DNA of 64,000 nucleotides from Natrinema pellirubrum DSM 15624 (GTDB lineage Archaea; Halobacteriota; Halobacteria; Halobacteriales; Natrialbaceae). Under the pieces are notes generated by a model. That model was not told the origin of the DNA. It searched no databases and worked only from the letters and a program-made list of their open reading frames with translations. Position numbers and translations under genes: made by a program. Positions 9,058 through 17,551 of this stretch are shown here, one piece after another (position 1 is the first letter of the stretch; every line of letters begins with the position of its first letter). The stretch lies in the NCBI RefSeq assembly GCF_000230735.2, contig NC_019962.1, positions 1,984,001 through 2,048,000 of the forward strand, read 5' to 3'.

Positions 9058-9849
9058 CTACGTATCGATCTCTCCCTTGGCCTCGTCGGCGTACTTGTCG
9101 GCGAGCCGGACCGGTTCTGGGAGTTTGTACGACGAGGAGAGCGCGAGTGCGATGTCGGCCGCCGTCTCGGGGCCCACGCGGTGGCCGGGGCTGACGTAGA
9201 GCGGGTTGATATACCGGTTCGGGGAGTCGTACTGGCGCGTCTGGACCGCATAGCCCAGCAGGGTACCGTCGGGCGCGTCGACCCTCGAGTTCGCTTCGAT
9301 ACCGATCGTCGTCCCCTCGAGGAGGTCGTCGGTATTCTCACGTGGAGTACCACAGAGCAGGCTCTTGGCGACGCCGACGCTTGGCACGTTCCGGACCACG
9401 CCGATGTGGGTCGCGATCCCGGCCTGCCGGAAGTGAATCCGACCGCTGCCGTCGAACAGGAACAGGTCGGGCTCGACGGACAGTTCCTCGAGCGCCGCGA
9501 GGATCGGCCGCCCCTCGCGAAAGGAGAGCAGGCCGGGGATGTAGGGGATCTCGAGGTCGGTCACCGCGTGGACGCGCTCGATCACCTCGCCGCCGCGGGT
9601 CGCGACGACGGCGCTCAAGGCGCGGTCCTGCTCGCCGTCCTCGTTCGTCAGGAACGACTGATCGACGCCGACGACGACCGGTTGCTCATCGCCGCTCGCC
9701 GCGGCCTCGAGCGGGTTCGACAGCACGGCTGGATCGAACGACAGATCGTCCTCGAAGGTCGCGACGGAAGCGATCTCTCGCTGGAGCGACTCCATCTCCG
9801 CACGTGAGAGCGAGCCGTCGGGAGCGAGGTCGGGACGGGGCTGGTGCAT
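9058..9849 (-). CDS. nfi: Endonuclease V (deoxyinosine 3' endonuclease)
   Basis: Repairs deaminated adenine by cutting the second phosphodiester bond 3' of inosine. The 263-residue protein has the family motifs in order: VGVDQSF (Asp63), IPYIPGLLSFRE (Glu112), LFLFDGSGRIHFRQAG (Asp133), GVAKSLLCG, and NPLYVSPGHRV. The three acidic metal ligands are all present. Start at ATG 9849. It is convergent with nothing and separated from the SDR gene by about 285 bases with no visible gene. Confidence 0.95.
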   Translation of the reverse strand: MHQPRPDLAPDGSLSRAEMESLQREIASVATFEDDLSFDPAVLSNPLEAAASGDEQPVVVGVDQSFLTNEDGEQDRALSAVVATRGGEVIERVHAVTDLEIPYIPGLLSFREGRPILAALEELSVEPDLFLFDGSGRIHFRQAGIATHIGVVRNVPSVGVAKSLLCGTPRENTDDLLEGTTIGIEANSRVDAPDGTLLGYAVQTRQYDSPNRYINPLYVSPGHRVGPETAADIALALSSSYKLPEPVRLADKYADEAKGEIDT

Positions 9850-9909
9850 TCGGTCAGGGGTAGACGCCGGGCGAAAATCAGTTACAGGGTCCTGGGGCGA
9901 GTGCGGGCG

Positions 9910-10860
9910 TCAGAACCGGCCGCGGCCGGGCCCGCCCGGACCACCGGGCCCGCCGGGACCGCCACCGCCGCCGCCGAACTCGAGGCGACTGGGCGCGCTG
10001 ACGTTGCGGTTCTGTTTGACGTACTGGCCGTAGGCGAGCCCGATCACGAGGCCGACGAGGTGGGCGCCGTGGGCGATACCGCCGCCGCCGGTCGCGCCGG
10101 TGAGGAAGAAGACGCTGATGAAGGCGTAGCCGGCGGTCAGCAGCCAGATTGGGACGGGAAGGATGAAGTAGAGATAGACCTTCAGACCGGGGTTCAGGAC
10201 AGTCAGGACGCCCATGATCGCGAGGGCAGCGCCGCTGGCTCCGAGAACGGCGGTCGGACTCCCTTGGGCGACGGAGATCGCGATCTGGCCGAGGCCGGCG
10301 AGGACGCCGCTGACGATGAACAGGGCCGCGAAGTTCCGCGAGCCGACGTACCGCTCGACGAGCGGCCCGAAGAAGAATATCACGATGCTGTTCCCGACGA
10401 TGTGCAAGAAGCTCCCATCGGGGAGGAGGAACGGCGAGTGGGAGAAGACAGACGTGACCCACGTCCAGACGTACTCCGGATGCTGGGACGAGAGGACGAA
10501 CAGCGACTGATGGAGTTCCAGACCGCTGATGAGGAGTGTGAAAATCTGGAGGGCGTAGGTGACCCAGATCAGAAGCAAGAACGTGTAGGTCATGTTCCCG
10601 CGGAAGTACGCCAGCGGGCCGCCCGGGCCAGTGTCGATCGGGAGTTTGTCCATGATCCCGGAGGCCCGGGACGTCCCCCCGCCGGAGCCGACGCTGTCGT
10701 CGAACCCGCTGTCGAAGACGCCCTGCGGGTCGTTCCAGTTCTCGAGTCCCGAGCAGTCGTGGTTCTCGGGCAGCCGATGGTCGCCACAGTAGGTGCCGCC
10801 GCAGTGACGACAGTTATACGGCATGTTTTCGTCGTTCCCACACACGTCGCACTTCGCCAT
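9910..10860 (-). CDS. Rhomboid-family intramembrane serine protease with N-terminal AN1 zinc finger
   Basis: Intramembrane protease of 316 residues. Residues 4-36 form an AN1-type zinc finger with the pattern CxxC-x9-CxxC-x4-CxxH-x5-HxC. A Gly/Asp linker follows, then at least six hydrophobic segments (about 90-275). Rhomboid signatures: HIVGN around 153-157, catalytic Ser209 in GASG, and His267 in AHLVGLVIG. The tail is a run of glycine and proline repeats. The AN1 fusion is known from haloarchaeal rhomboids (established, from memory) and suggests a cytoplasmic recruitment or ubiquitin-like protein-binding role. Confidence 0.93.
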   Translation of the reverse strand: MAKCDVCGNDENMPYNCRHCGGTYCGDHRLPENHDCSGLENWNDPQGVFDSGFDDSVGSGGGTSRASGIMDKLPIDTGPGGPLAYFRGNMTYTFLLLIWVTYALQIFTLLISGLELHQSLFVLSSQHPEYVWTWVTSVFSHSPFLLPDGSFLHIVGNSIVIFFFGPLVERYVGSRNFAALFIVSGVLAGLGQIAISVAQGSPTAVLGASGAALAIMGVLTVLNPGLKVYLYFILPVPIWLLTAGYAFISVFFLTGATGGGGIAHGAHLVGLVIGLAYGQYVKQNRNVSAPSRLEFGGGGGGPGGPGGPGGPGRGRF

Positions 10861-11212
10861 TGATCGGGGGTATGTGCGGCGTCGCTAAGGGATTTGGGGT
10901 TTAGCCGCCATTTCTCTCCGAGTCCCGCTCCCTGAGAGATCTGTACCGAAGTGTCGCCGGGAACGAGGTGGTATCAGAGTCAATATTCGCGTCCCGGTAT
11001 GCACTCGGCCATCGTCTGGACGGGGGTCACCCGGCCGATGCACACCACGACCAGAAGCGTTCGAATGTCGGTGACTCGAGACGAACTATTGCTGGAAACC
11101 GGAGTGCCGCGAGGAACACGAATCTCGCCTAGGGTAACGTGTCCGGCGGAGATAATTATATATTATAATTTAAGATATTCCCATATGTTTCGACACATGA
11201 TTATATTATGCA
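10861..11212. other. Intergenic region, AT-rich in its second half
   Basis: About 350 bases without a supported gene. The second half becomes strongly AT-rich (around 11148-11215, with TATATATTATAATTTAAG), which looks like a promoter region for the small ORFs that follow on the plus strand. The first half holds only short shadow frames. Confidence 0.5.
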
Positions 11213-11287
11213 ATGAAAGACGAAAACGGGGACTCAAACGGCGGCCGGAACAGACGAAGCGTACTGAAGACAGTCGGCACCACCTAA
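11213..11287 (+). pseudogene. Orphan Tat-signal start, 24 codons, probable gene remnant
   Basis: ATG 11213 opens a 24-residue frame ending at TAA 11285-11287 that contains a twin-arginine motif, NRRSVLKTVGTT, then stops before any hydrophobic h-region. It looks like the first codons of an exported protein gene whose body has been lost. A strongly AT-rich promoter-like region lies just upstream. The small membrane protein at 11315 follows after 27 bases. It may also be a coincidence or a leader peptide. Confidence 0.35.
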
Positions 11288-11314
11288 AGAAACGACAACA
11301 GTATACTAACAACA

Positions 11315-11518
11315 ATGGATGATATTATCGACGCCGACCTCGTGAATTACAGTCGCGGAGTTCTGGCTCTCGTACTCGGCGGCCTCTTGACGCTGTTCAA
11401 CTACGGAGACGGCGTCGTGACTGCGATGGACGGAGTGCTGTGGTTCGCATACGTCACCGCCGTTGGGTATGTGATACTCACCGTCTTTGCGATCGTCTCC
11501 GCTCGCATCTGGGACTAG
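11315..11518 (+). CDS. Small membrane protein, unknown function
   Basis: A 67-residue protein with two hydrophobic segments (about residues 14-28 and 41-64: LWFAYVTAVGYVILTVFAIV). It starts at ATG 11315 and ends at TAG. It shares no motif with a known family that I recognise. The AT-rich region upstream probably carries its promoter. Confidence 0.5.
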   Translation: MDDIIDADLVNYSRGVLALVLGGLLTLFNYGDGVVTAMDGVLWFAYVTAVGYVILTVFAIVSARIWD

Positions 11519-11645
11519 GGTACCACGACGAGGGTCGAAGACCGATATCGGTGACCTGATTCGGCACCGTTCACGGTCGCTGTCAGCGCGCACACCCATC
11601 CGAGCGGACTGTACATTTTTGCCTCCCCATCCCCCACGTTCCGGT

Positions 11646-12086
11646 GTGCAAGAGTACGAGCGCAAGCAACTGCTCGAGCGCGTCGAGCGCGAGGGCGCGA
11701 CCGTCGGCGCGGACATCCCGGAGACGATCTCGGTCCAAGGCGAGGAGATCGATCTCCGGACCTTCGTCTTCGAGATCAAGCGCCGCGAGACGGTGCCGTC
11801 CGGCGAACGCGATCGCGTCGAACAGGCCAAGCGGAACCTGCGACGCGAGCGGCTCGAGCGACTCGAGCGGATCGAGGAGGGCGCGATCACCCGCGAGGAA
11901 GGCGAGGCACTCGCCCAGAGCATCATCGGCATCGACCGGGCGTTGAACGCCCTCGAGAGCCTCGGCCCGACGGATCTCGAGCGCGAGCAACGGGCCAAGC
12001 AGGCCCAGGACCGCAAGCGCTGGATGTCCTTCCTGAAGAAGGCGCTGGGTCGGGAGGACGACGGGGCCTCCCGGAGGGGCCGATGA
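11646..12086 (+). CDS. DUF5788 family protein
   Basis: A 146-residue haloarchaeal conserved protein, highly charged and helical: EYERKQLLERVEREG at the start, FEIKRRETVPSGERDRVEQ, and repeated RxERLERLERIEEG. Start at GTG 11646 (MQEYERKQ as initiator-read). Its stop overlaps the PolX start as ATGA (12083-12086), so the two are probably translated as a coupled pair. Function unknown; the linkage suggests a DNA-repair-related partner, which is inference only. Confidence 0.8.
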   Translation: MQEYERKQLLERVEREGATVGADIPETISVQGEEIDLRTFVFEIKRRETVPSGERDRVEQAKRNLRRERLERLERIEEGAITREEGEALAQSIIGIDRALNALESLGPTDLEREQRAKQAQDRKRWMSFLKKALGREDDGASRRGR

Positions 12087-13834
12087 CGACCAACGCCGAG
12101 ATCGCGGCCCGATTCGAGGAGTTCGCCGACCTGCTCGAGGCCGACGACGTCGAGTACAAGCCCCGCGCCTACCGGCGCGCGGCCGAGAACGTCCGGGCCC
12201 ATCCCTCGCCGATCGCGGACCGAGTCGCGGACGGCGATCGTGAAGTCCTCGAAAACATCGACGGCGTCGGCGACGCCATCTCGTCGAAGATCGTCGAGTA
12301 CGTCGAGACCGGCGAGATCGAGGAACTCGCGGAACTGCGGGCCGAGCTGCCGATCGACATCGCCGACATCACCCGCATCGAGGGCGTCGGTCCGAAGACC
12401 GCCGGGAAGCTGTATCGGGAACTCGGGGTCGAGACGCTGGACGACCTTGAGGACGCCGCCGAAGCGGGCGAGATACAGGACGTCAAGGGCTTCGGTCCCA
12501 AAACCGAGGCGAACATCCTCGAGAACCTCGAGTTCGCCCGAACGGTCGGCCAGCGCCAGCTCCTGGGTGAGGCCCGGCCGCTTGCTGACGACGTCCTCGC
12601 GTACCTCGAGGGCCTCGAGGCAGTCGAGCGGTGTGAAGTCGCGGGTTCGATCCGCCGGTGGCGCGAGACGATCGGCGACGTGGACGTCCTCGCGGCGACC
12701 GAAGACGGCGAGGCGGTCGTCGAGCAGTTCGTTTCGTGGGAGTCGGTCGACGACGAGATCGAATCCGGCCCCGAGAAGGCAAGCGTCCGCGTCGGCGAGA
12801 GCCGTGTCGACCTGCGGGTCGTCGTCCCCGCGGAGTTCGGCTCGGCGCTGCAGTACTTCACGGGGAGCAAGGACCACAACGTCGCCCTGCGCAACTACGC
12901 GATCGACCGCGGGATGAAGTTGAACGAGTACGGGGCCTTCGACGTCAGCGACGTGGAAGACCACGAAGCGGGCCAGCGCGTCGGCGACCGCGTCGCGGGT
13001 GAGACCGAGGCGGGCATGTACGAGGCGCTCGGGCTTGCGTGGATCCCGCCCGAACTCCGGACCGATCGCGGCGAGATCGACGCCGCCGAGAACGACGTGT
13101 TACCGGCCCTGCTCGAGCGCGGCGATATCCGCGGCGACCTGCATACCCACACCGAGTGGTCCGACGGCAACACCTCGATCGAGGCGATGGTCGAGGCCGC
13201 CGCCGAGCGGGGCTACGACTACTTCGGCATCGCCGACCACGCCGAGGGACCGGGCGTCGTCGGCGATATGGGCCTCGCCGACGACGAGATCCTCGAACAG
13301 GTCGAGGAAATTCGCGCGGTCGGCGACGACGCCGAAATCGAGGTCTTCGCGGGGATCGAGGCCAACGTCGACGCCGCGGGCGAGATCGACCTCTCCGACG
13401 ACGTGATCGACGCGCTGGACGTGATCGTCGCCTCGACCCACAGCGCCCTGAGTCAGGACGCCGAGACCGCGACCGAGCGGCTCGTCCGCGCCGTCGAGAA
13501 CCCGACGATCGACGTGCTTGGCCACCCCAGCGGCCGCCTGCTCAACGAGCGCTCCGGCCTCGAGTTCGACGCGACCGCGCTCGGGGCGGCCGCCGCCGAC
13601 CACGACACCGCCCTCGAGGTCAACAGCAATCCCCGGCGGCTGGATCTCTGGGGCAGCGCCGTGCAGGCGGCCATCGACGAGGGCGCGGTGATCGCGGTCA
13701 ACACCGACGCCCACCGGCCCGCGACGCTCGAGTACATGCGCTGGGGCGTCCACACCGCGCGGCGCGGCTGGGCCGAGCCCGACGACGTGATCAACGCCTG
13801 GGAACTCGCCGAGTTACGGCAGTTCCTCCACTGA
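12083..13834 (+). CDS. polX: DNA polymerase/3'-5' exonuclease PolX
   Basis: Family X polymerase of 583 residues for gap-filling in base excision repair. Order of domains: helix-hairpin-helix repeats (IDGVGDAISSKI, IEGVGPKTAGKL, VKGFGPKTEANI) up to about residue 150, the polymerase-beta-like nucleotidyltransferase core with GSIRRW and TIGDVDVL (Asp-x-Asp metal pair), and a C-terminal PHP domain from about 345, starting DLHTHTEWSDG with further His/Asp residues including IADHAEG, ASTHSAL, LGHPSGR and NTDAHRP. The PHP domain provides the exonuclease in studied homologues. It overlaps DUF5788 by four bases. Confidence 0.97.
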   Translation: MTTNAEIAARFEEFADLLEADDVEYKPRAYRRAAENVRAHPSPIADRVADGDREVLENIDGVGDAISSKIVEYVETGEIEELAELRAELPIDIADITRIEGVGPKTAGKLYRELGVETLDDLEDAAEAGEIQDVKGFGPKTEANILENLEFARTVGQRQLLGEARPLADDVLAYLEGLEAVERCEVAGSIRRWRETIGDVDVLAATEDGEAVVEQFVSWESVDDEIESGPEKASVRVGESRVDLRVVVPAEFGSALQYFTGSKDHNVALRNYAIDRGMKLNEYGAFDVSDVEDHEAGQRVGDRVAGETEAGMYEALGLAWIPPELRTDRGEIDAAENDVLPALLERGDIRGDLHTHTEWSDGNTSIEAMVEAAAERGYDYFGIADHAEGPGVVGDMGLADDEILEQVEEIRAVGDDAEIEVFAGIEANVDAAGEIDLSDDVIDALDVIVASTHSALSQDAETATERLVRAVENPTIDVLGHPSGRLLNERSGLEFDATALGAAAADHDTALEVNSNPRRLDLWGSAVQAAIDEGAVIAVNTDAHRPATLEYMRWGVHTARRGWAEPDDVINAWELAELRQFLH

Positions 13835-13852
13835 TACGTCTTCTGAACCGCC

Positions 13853-14317
13853 ATGCGACTTCTCCTCGATCTCATGTGCGGCGGGCTCCGTGCCTATCTG
13901 CGGATGTGTAACCACGACACCGCCTACGCCGGCGACCGCGGCCTCGAGGCCGACGACGATCTCCTCGCCGTCGCCCGAGACGAGGACCGAACCGTCGTCA
14001 CGCGAGGCGTCGCCCTCGCGGCCCGCGCCGACGAGTCGATCCTCCTCGAGAGCCGCGACGTCGAAGCACAACTCGCCGAACTCGACGACGCGGGCGTCGA
14101 TCTCACGCTGGCCGACGACCCCGCGTTCTGCGGACGGTGTAACGGCCCGCTCGAGTCGGTCGATCCAAGCGCGTCGACGCCGGAGTACGCGCCCGATCCG
14201 TCGGACCTCGAGAGCTGGGTCTGTCGGGACTGCGGCCAATACTTCTGGCAGGGGAGTCATTGGGACCGGGTCGCGGAGACGCTCTCGAGGGTGGGCGACG
14301 CCGACGGGGCGCAGTAG
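13853..14317 (+). CDS. Mut7-C RNase domain protein
   Basis: A 154-residue protein with the Mut7-C layout: N-terminal PIN-like part (LLLDLMCGGLRAYLRM, DRTVVTRGVALA, DAGVDLTLADDP) and a C-terminal zinc ribbon, FCGRCNG and WVCRDCGQYFWQGSHWDR. The family contains predicted ribonucleases; catalytic activity here is inferred from the family. It begins 18 bases after PolX on the same strand and may be part of the same transcript. Confidence 0.85.
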   Translation: MRLLLDLMCGGLRAYLRMCNHDTAYAGDRGLEADDDLLAVARDEDRTVVTRGVALAARADESILLESRDVEAQLAELDDAGVDLTLADDPAFCGRCNGPLESVDPSASTPEYAPDPSDLESWVCRDCGQYFWQGSHWDRVAETLSRVGDADGAQ

Positions 14318-14434
14318 TACGGGTTCGCCGTTCGGAATGGAATCGAGTGATCGAATCGCTTGGTACAGTTCGCTGGTTTCTGAACGGCGTCGAACTGAAA
14401 ACCTATATCTGGCACGTGCGTAGATTCGTTCACG

Positions 14435-14752
14435 ATGCAATTCTGCGACGGGTGTGGTTCGATGATGCACACGGAGGGCGACACGTGGGTGTGTCGCTCT
14501 TGCGAGAACGAGGAACCGCGGGACTCGCAAGCGGAAGCGGCGATGGCGACCCGGGAGGGGCAGCAAGACGATGGGGCACCCGACGTGGCCGACGCGACCC
14601 AAGCCTCCGCCGAGACGATGCAGGAGCCCTGTCCAGCGGACGACTGTGACAGCGAACAGGCCTACTCCGAGATGATGCCGAAGCCGGGCGGTTCCTACGA
14701 GGTTCGGCTGTTAACCTGCATCGAGTGTGGCCACAAGTGGCGCGAGTCCTGA
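14435..14752 (+). CDS. TFS/TFIIS-like protein lacking the acidic hairpin residues
   Basis: A 105-residue relative of transcription factor S, the archaeal RNA polymerase cleavage factor. It has the N-terminal RpoM-like zinc ribbon (CDGCGSMM...CRSC) and a C-terminal ribbon ending CIECGHKWRES. The hairpin that normally carries the Asp-Glu pair (as ASADEPPTRFFKC in the second copy at 29480-29809) here reads PKPGGSYEVRLLTC, so the catalytic acids are gone. The second cysteine pair is spaced CPADDC instead of CxxC. It may be a non-cleaving or inhibitory paralogue. Confidence 0.8.
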   Translation: MQFCDGCGSMMHTEGDTWVCRSCENEEPRDSQAEAAMATREGQQDDGAPDVADATQASAETMQEPCPADDCDSEQAYSEMMPKPGGSYEVRLLTCIECGHKWRES

Positions 14753-14924
14753 CGTCGCACCTCGCAAACCCTCACCCCTGCATCTTGCACGAGCGTCGTC
14801 TCAACTGGTGGCTGAATCACGTCTCCTGCGCGATATTGTTTACCTATGCTGAACGCATATTCCGAACGCCATTTAAATGAAAATTGCATTCCATTTAGGG
14901 GAACGGATGACGACTGCGTGCCGC

Positions 14925-16148
14925 TCAGTCGAACCCGTCGGTCCCGGGCAACAGATGCGCCTCGAGAACGTCCTCGTCCAGTTCGATCCCCAGCCCCGGC
15001 TCGGTCGGCACGTCGATGTAGCCGTCCTCGATGAGCGGCCCTTTGCGTGCGAGCAGGTCGTCCCACCAGTCCACCTCGAGGGCGTGATATTCCAGCACGT
15101 CGGCGTTGGGGACGGCGGCACAGAGGTGGACACAGGCCATCGTACCGACGGGGCTACAGACGTTGTGCGGCGAGAACGGAATGTAGCGCTCCTCGGCGCG
15201 CTGGGCGATCCGTTTGGACTCGGCGAGGCCGCCGCAGGTGGTCGGGTCGGGCGTGATCACGTCGACTGCGTAGTCGTCGAGCAGGTCGCTCAGTTCGTGG
15301 ATACGAAAGCGGTTCTCGCCCGTTGCCAGCGGCGTCTCGGTCCGCCGGGCGACTTCCCGCTGGGCGTCGGTCTCCTCCGGCGGGACGAGGTCCTCGAGCC
15401 ACATGAGGTCGTAGGGCTCGAGTGTGCGGGCGAGGCGGACGGCGCTCTCGACGGTGTAGTCCCAGTGGCAGTCGAAGGCGAGATCGATCTCGCGTCCGAC
15501 GGCGTCGCGGACGGCTTCGACGACCGAGACTTTGTGGTCGATCGCGGCGTTGGTGAGCCGGCCATTATAGGGATCGGGCTCGTTGTCCCGTTCCATGTCG
15601 AGGTCGAACTTGATCGCGTCGAAGCCCATGTCGACGACGCGCTCGGCTTCGGCGGCGTAGGCCTCGGGGGTGTAGGCGTCCGCGTCGGCGTACTCGGTGA
15701 ACCCGCCGTCGTCGACCGCGTAGGCCTCGCCGGCGTGGCAGTCGCAGTAGAGCCGGACCCGATCGCGATAGCGCGAACCCAGCAATTGGTAGACCGGTAG
15801 GTCCAGGATCTTCCCGGCGGCGTCCCAGAGCGCGATCTCGATGCCCGAGGCGGCGGTGACGACTTTTCCCGTCGTCCCGCCGTGGCCCGACGTCTCCTGC
15901 ACGATGCGCCGGAACAGCCGTTCGACGTCCAGCGGGTTCTCGCCGACCAGAAACCGGTTCGCGTACTCGATCAGCTCCGGGACGCCGCCACCGCGATAGG
16001 CCTCGCCGATCCCCGTCACGCCCGCGTCCGTGTGGACTTTCACGAGGTTCCACTCGAAGTTTCCGTCGACGACCGCCGATTCGATTCCGGTGATCGCGAC
16101 GTCGTGACCCGCCGGGCGATCCGTGGCGTGGTTCGAGAAGTCCCTCAC
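14925..16148 (-). CDS. Enolase-superfamily dehydratase (mandelate racemase/muconate lactonizing type)
   Basis: Sugar-acid dehydratase candidate of 407 residues. Typical order: N-terminal capping domain (VHTDAGVTGIGEAYRGG), then the barrel with KFDLD, metal ligand Asp in LAFDCHWDY, Glu in WLEDLVPPE, Glu in ATGENR, Asp in VITPDPTTCGG, and His in SPHNVCSP. It shares strong similarity with the gene at 20952-22190, but the spacing suggests a different substrate, for example xylonate, galactonate or fuconate. Start is GTG 16148. Downstream are no sugar transport genes. Confidence 0.88.
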   Translation of the reverse strand: MRDFSNHATDRPAGHDVAITGIESAVVDGNFEWNLVKVHTDAGVTGIGEAYRGGGVPELIEYANRFLVGENPLDVERLFRRIVQETSGHGGTTGKVVTAASGIEIALWDAAGKILDLPVYQLLGSRYRDRVRLYCDCHAGEAYAVDDGGFTEYADADAYTPEAYAAEAERVVDMGFDAIKFDLDMERDNEPDPYNGRLTNAAIDHKVSVVEAVRDAVGREIDLAFDCHWDYTVESAVRLARTLEPYDLMWLEDLVPPEETDAQREVARRTETPLATGENRFRIHELSDLLDDYAVDVITPDPTTCGGLAESKRIAQRAEERYIPFSPHNVCSPVGTMACVHLCAAVPNADVLEYHALEVDWWDDLLARKGPLIEDGYIDVPTEPGLGIELDEDVLEAHLLPGTDGFD

Positions 16149-16306
16149 CGCCGATCACCGACGACGACGGTGGTACTGGGTTCCCGGTCGAACGACGACG
16201 CGGCGAGACGGGGACTCGAGATCATCGTGGGAGGTACTGGCACACGTTCGCACGTCAAACCACCGGCTCGAGCATCGATGGCGGGCGGCATGCGGTCCGG
16301 GCGGTA

Positions 16307-17059
16307 CTAATAGACGGCGGCGTCGTCAAACCGCCCGTCGTAGGCGATATGCTGTGGATGGGTCGGCTCGGTTCCCGAGAGGAAGAGCCGGTCGACCTTC
16401 TCCCAGGTGTTCTCGTAGACGAGATTGCCGAGTTCCGAAGCGGTCGTCGACCAGCGATACGGCCCGTCGTCGTAGATCACGCGGCGAGCGACCCCGTCGT
16501 CGAACGCCTCGAGGAGGTCGGCTTCCGTCTCGATCGCGGCCTCGAGGGCGGTGTGGGCGACCCCGACGGACCGCGGGAGGTGTGCGTACGACGACGTGAA
16601 GGGTGGCAGCGAGAGGGAGTCGGCGAGGTCGCGGGCACGTCGGTTATCCCACGGGAAGTGTCGCGGGTTGAAGATCTCGATGGCGTCGATCACGTCGGCG
16701 TACCGGCGCAGATCCGCCTCGGCAAGGCTCACGTTCGCAAACTCCGGATGCGGGACGAGTACCGTCGCCCCCTGGCGATCGAACTCGGCCATCGCCGTCT
16801 CGAGCGGGATGAAATCGGGAACCGGCTCCTCGAGGCCCAGCGCGAGGACGTGTTTGCGGTTCCGCCACGTTCCGGTGAACACCTCGCGGGCGGGGATCAC
16901 CAGCAAGTCGTCGTCGGAATAGGCCGCCGCCCGCTCGCGGACCTCCGGAAGCCGTGTGAAATGCGGTGCGTAGACGATCGCGTCGAGACCGGCCCGTTTT
17001 GCCCGCTCGACGACGCGATCGGTCAGCACCTTCACGTGGGGGTCGACTCGGTACGTCAC
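16307..17059 (-). CDS. PHP-domain phosphoesterase-like protein
   Basis: A 250-residue protein with PHP layout. The usual N-terminal HxH is replaced: the protein starts MTYRVDPHVKVL, giving Asp-Pro-His. Other likely metal-binding groups are present: YAPHFTRLPE, IPAREVFTG, VPHPEF, IEIFNPRHFPWDN and TSSYAHLPRS. PHP proteins hydrolyse phosphate esters or exonucleolytic substrates; the specific reaction is unknown. Start is GTG 17059, 17057. It lies downstream of an open intergenic stretch and is convergent with nothing. Confidence 0.75.
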   Translation of the reverse strand: MTYRVDPHVKVLTDRVVERAKRAGLDAIVYAPHFTRLPEVRERAAAYSDDDLLVIPAREVFTGTWRNRKHVLALGLEEPVPDFIPLETAMAEFDRQGATVLVPHPEFANVSLAEADLRRYADVIDAIEIFNPRHFPWDNRRARDLADSLSLPPFTSSYAHLPRSVGVAHTALEAAIETEADLLEAFDDGVARRVIYDDGPYRWSTTASELGNLVYENTWEKVDRLFLSGTEPTHPQHIAYDGRFDDAAVY

Positions 17060-17196
17060 TCCTCGATCACGCCCCCCACTTTCGGGACAGCCGAGTTATG
17101 AATTCTGATTCGGCGGCCGCTCGGCCACCTGTCTTCCGACCGATGGGCTCGGCTGCGAAAGGATGATTAGGGCGGCCGTGCGAGTTCCGGTATCGA

Positions 17197-17484
17197 ATGG
17201 CCTGGGAATGCGGAATCGACGGCTGTGGATCGGTCTTCGAAGACGTCGAGTCGGCCGTCGTCCATCAGGCGACGGAACACCAGCGCCGCGAGTGTAAGGT
17301 CTGTGGCACCGTCGTCCCCGACGGTTACCTCGCGATCCGACACGCCTTCACCGAACATAGCCGCGCCGAGTACGTCCGCGCCTACGGTGCCAGCTCCGAA
17401 GCGGTCCGTGAACGCGAGGAGTTGCTCGAGGAGATCGAATCGGTCGCGGACATGAAAACGATCGCGAACGAACTGAAGCGGTAA
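17197..17484 (+). CDS. Zinc-finger protein, C2H2-like
   Basis: A 95-residue protein with two likely zinc-binding sites: CGIDGCGSVF...VVHQATEH (C2H2 pattern) and CKVCGTVV...IRHAFTEH. A charged C-terminal helix follows (VREREELLEEIESVADMKT). Start at ATG 17197. It may bind nucleic acid or protein; haloarchaea have many such micro-zinc-finger proteins and few have known function. Confidence 0.7.
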   Translation: MAWECGIDGCGSVFEDVESAVVHQATEHQRRECKVCGTVVPDGYLAIRHAFTEHSRAEYVRAYGASSEAVREREELLEEIESVADMKTIANELKR

Positions 17485-17551
17485 CGACAGTCGTTGTCCC
17501 TGCCGTGGCGTCCTCCCTCTCGTCGGCCGCTCGCGTCGGGTTACAGCACCG

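Noticed and set aside
14850-14900. AT-rich ATTTAAAT as a promoter
   Set aside because: It lies between two convergent genes, so no supported gene starts from it; more likely part of the transcript ends.
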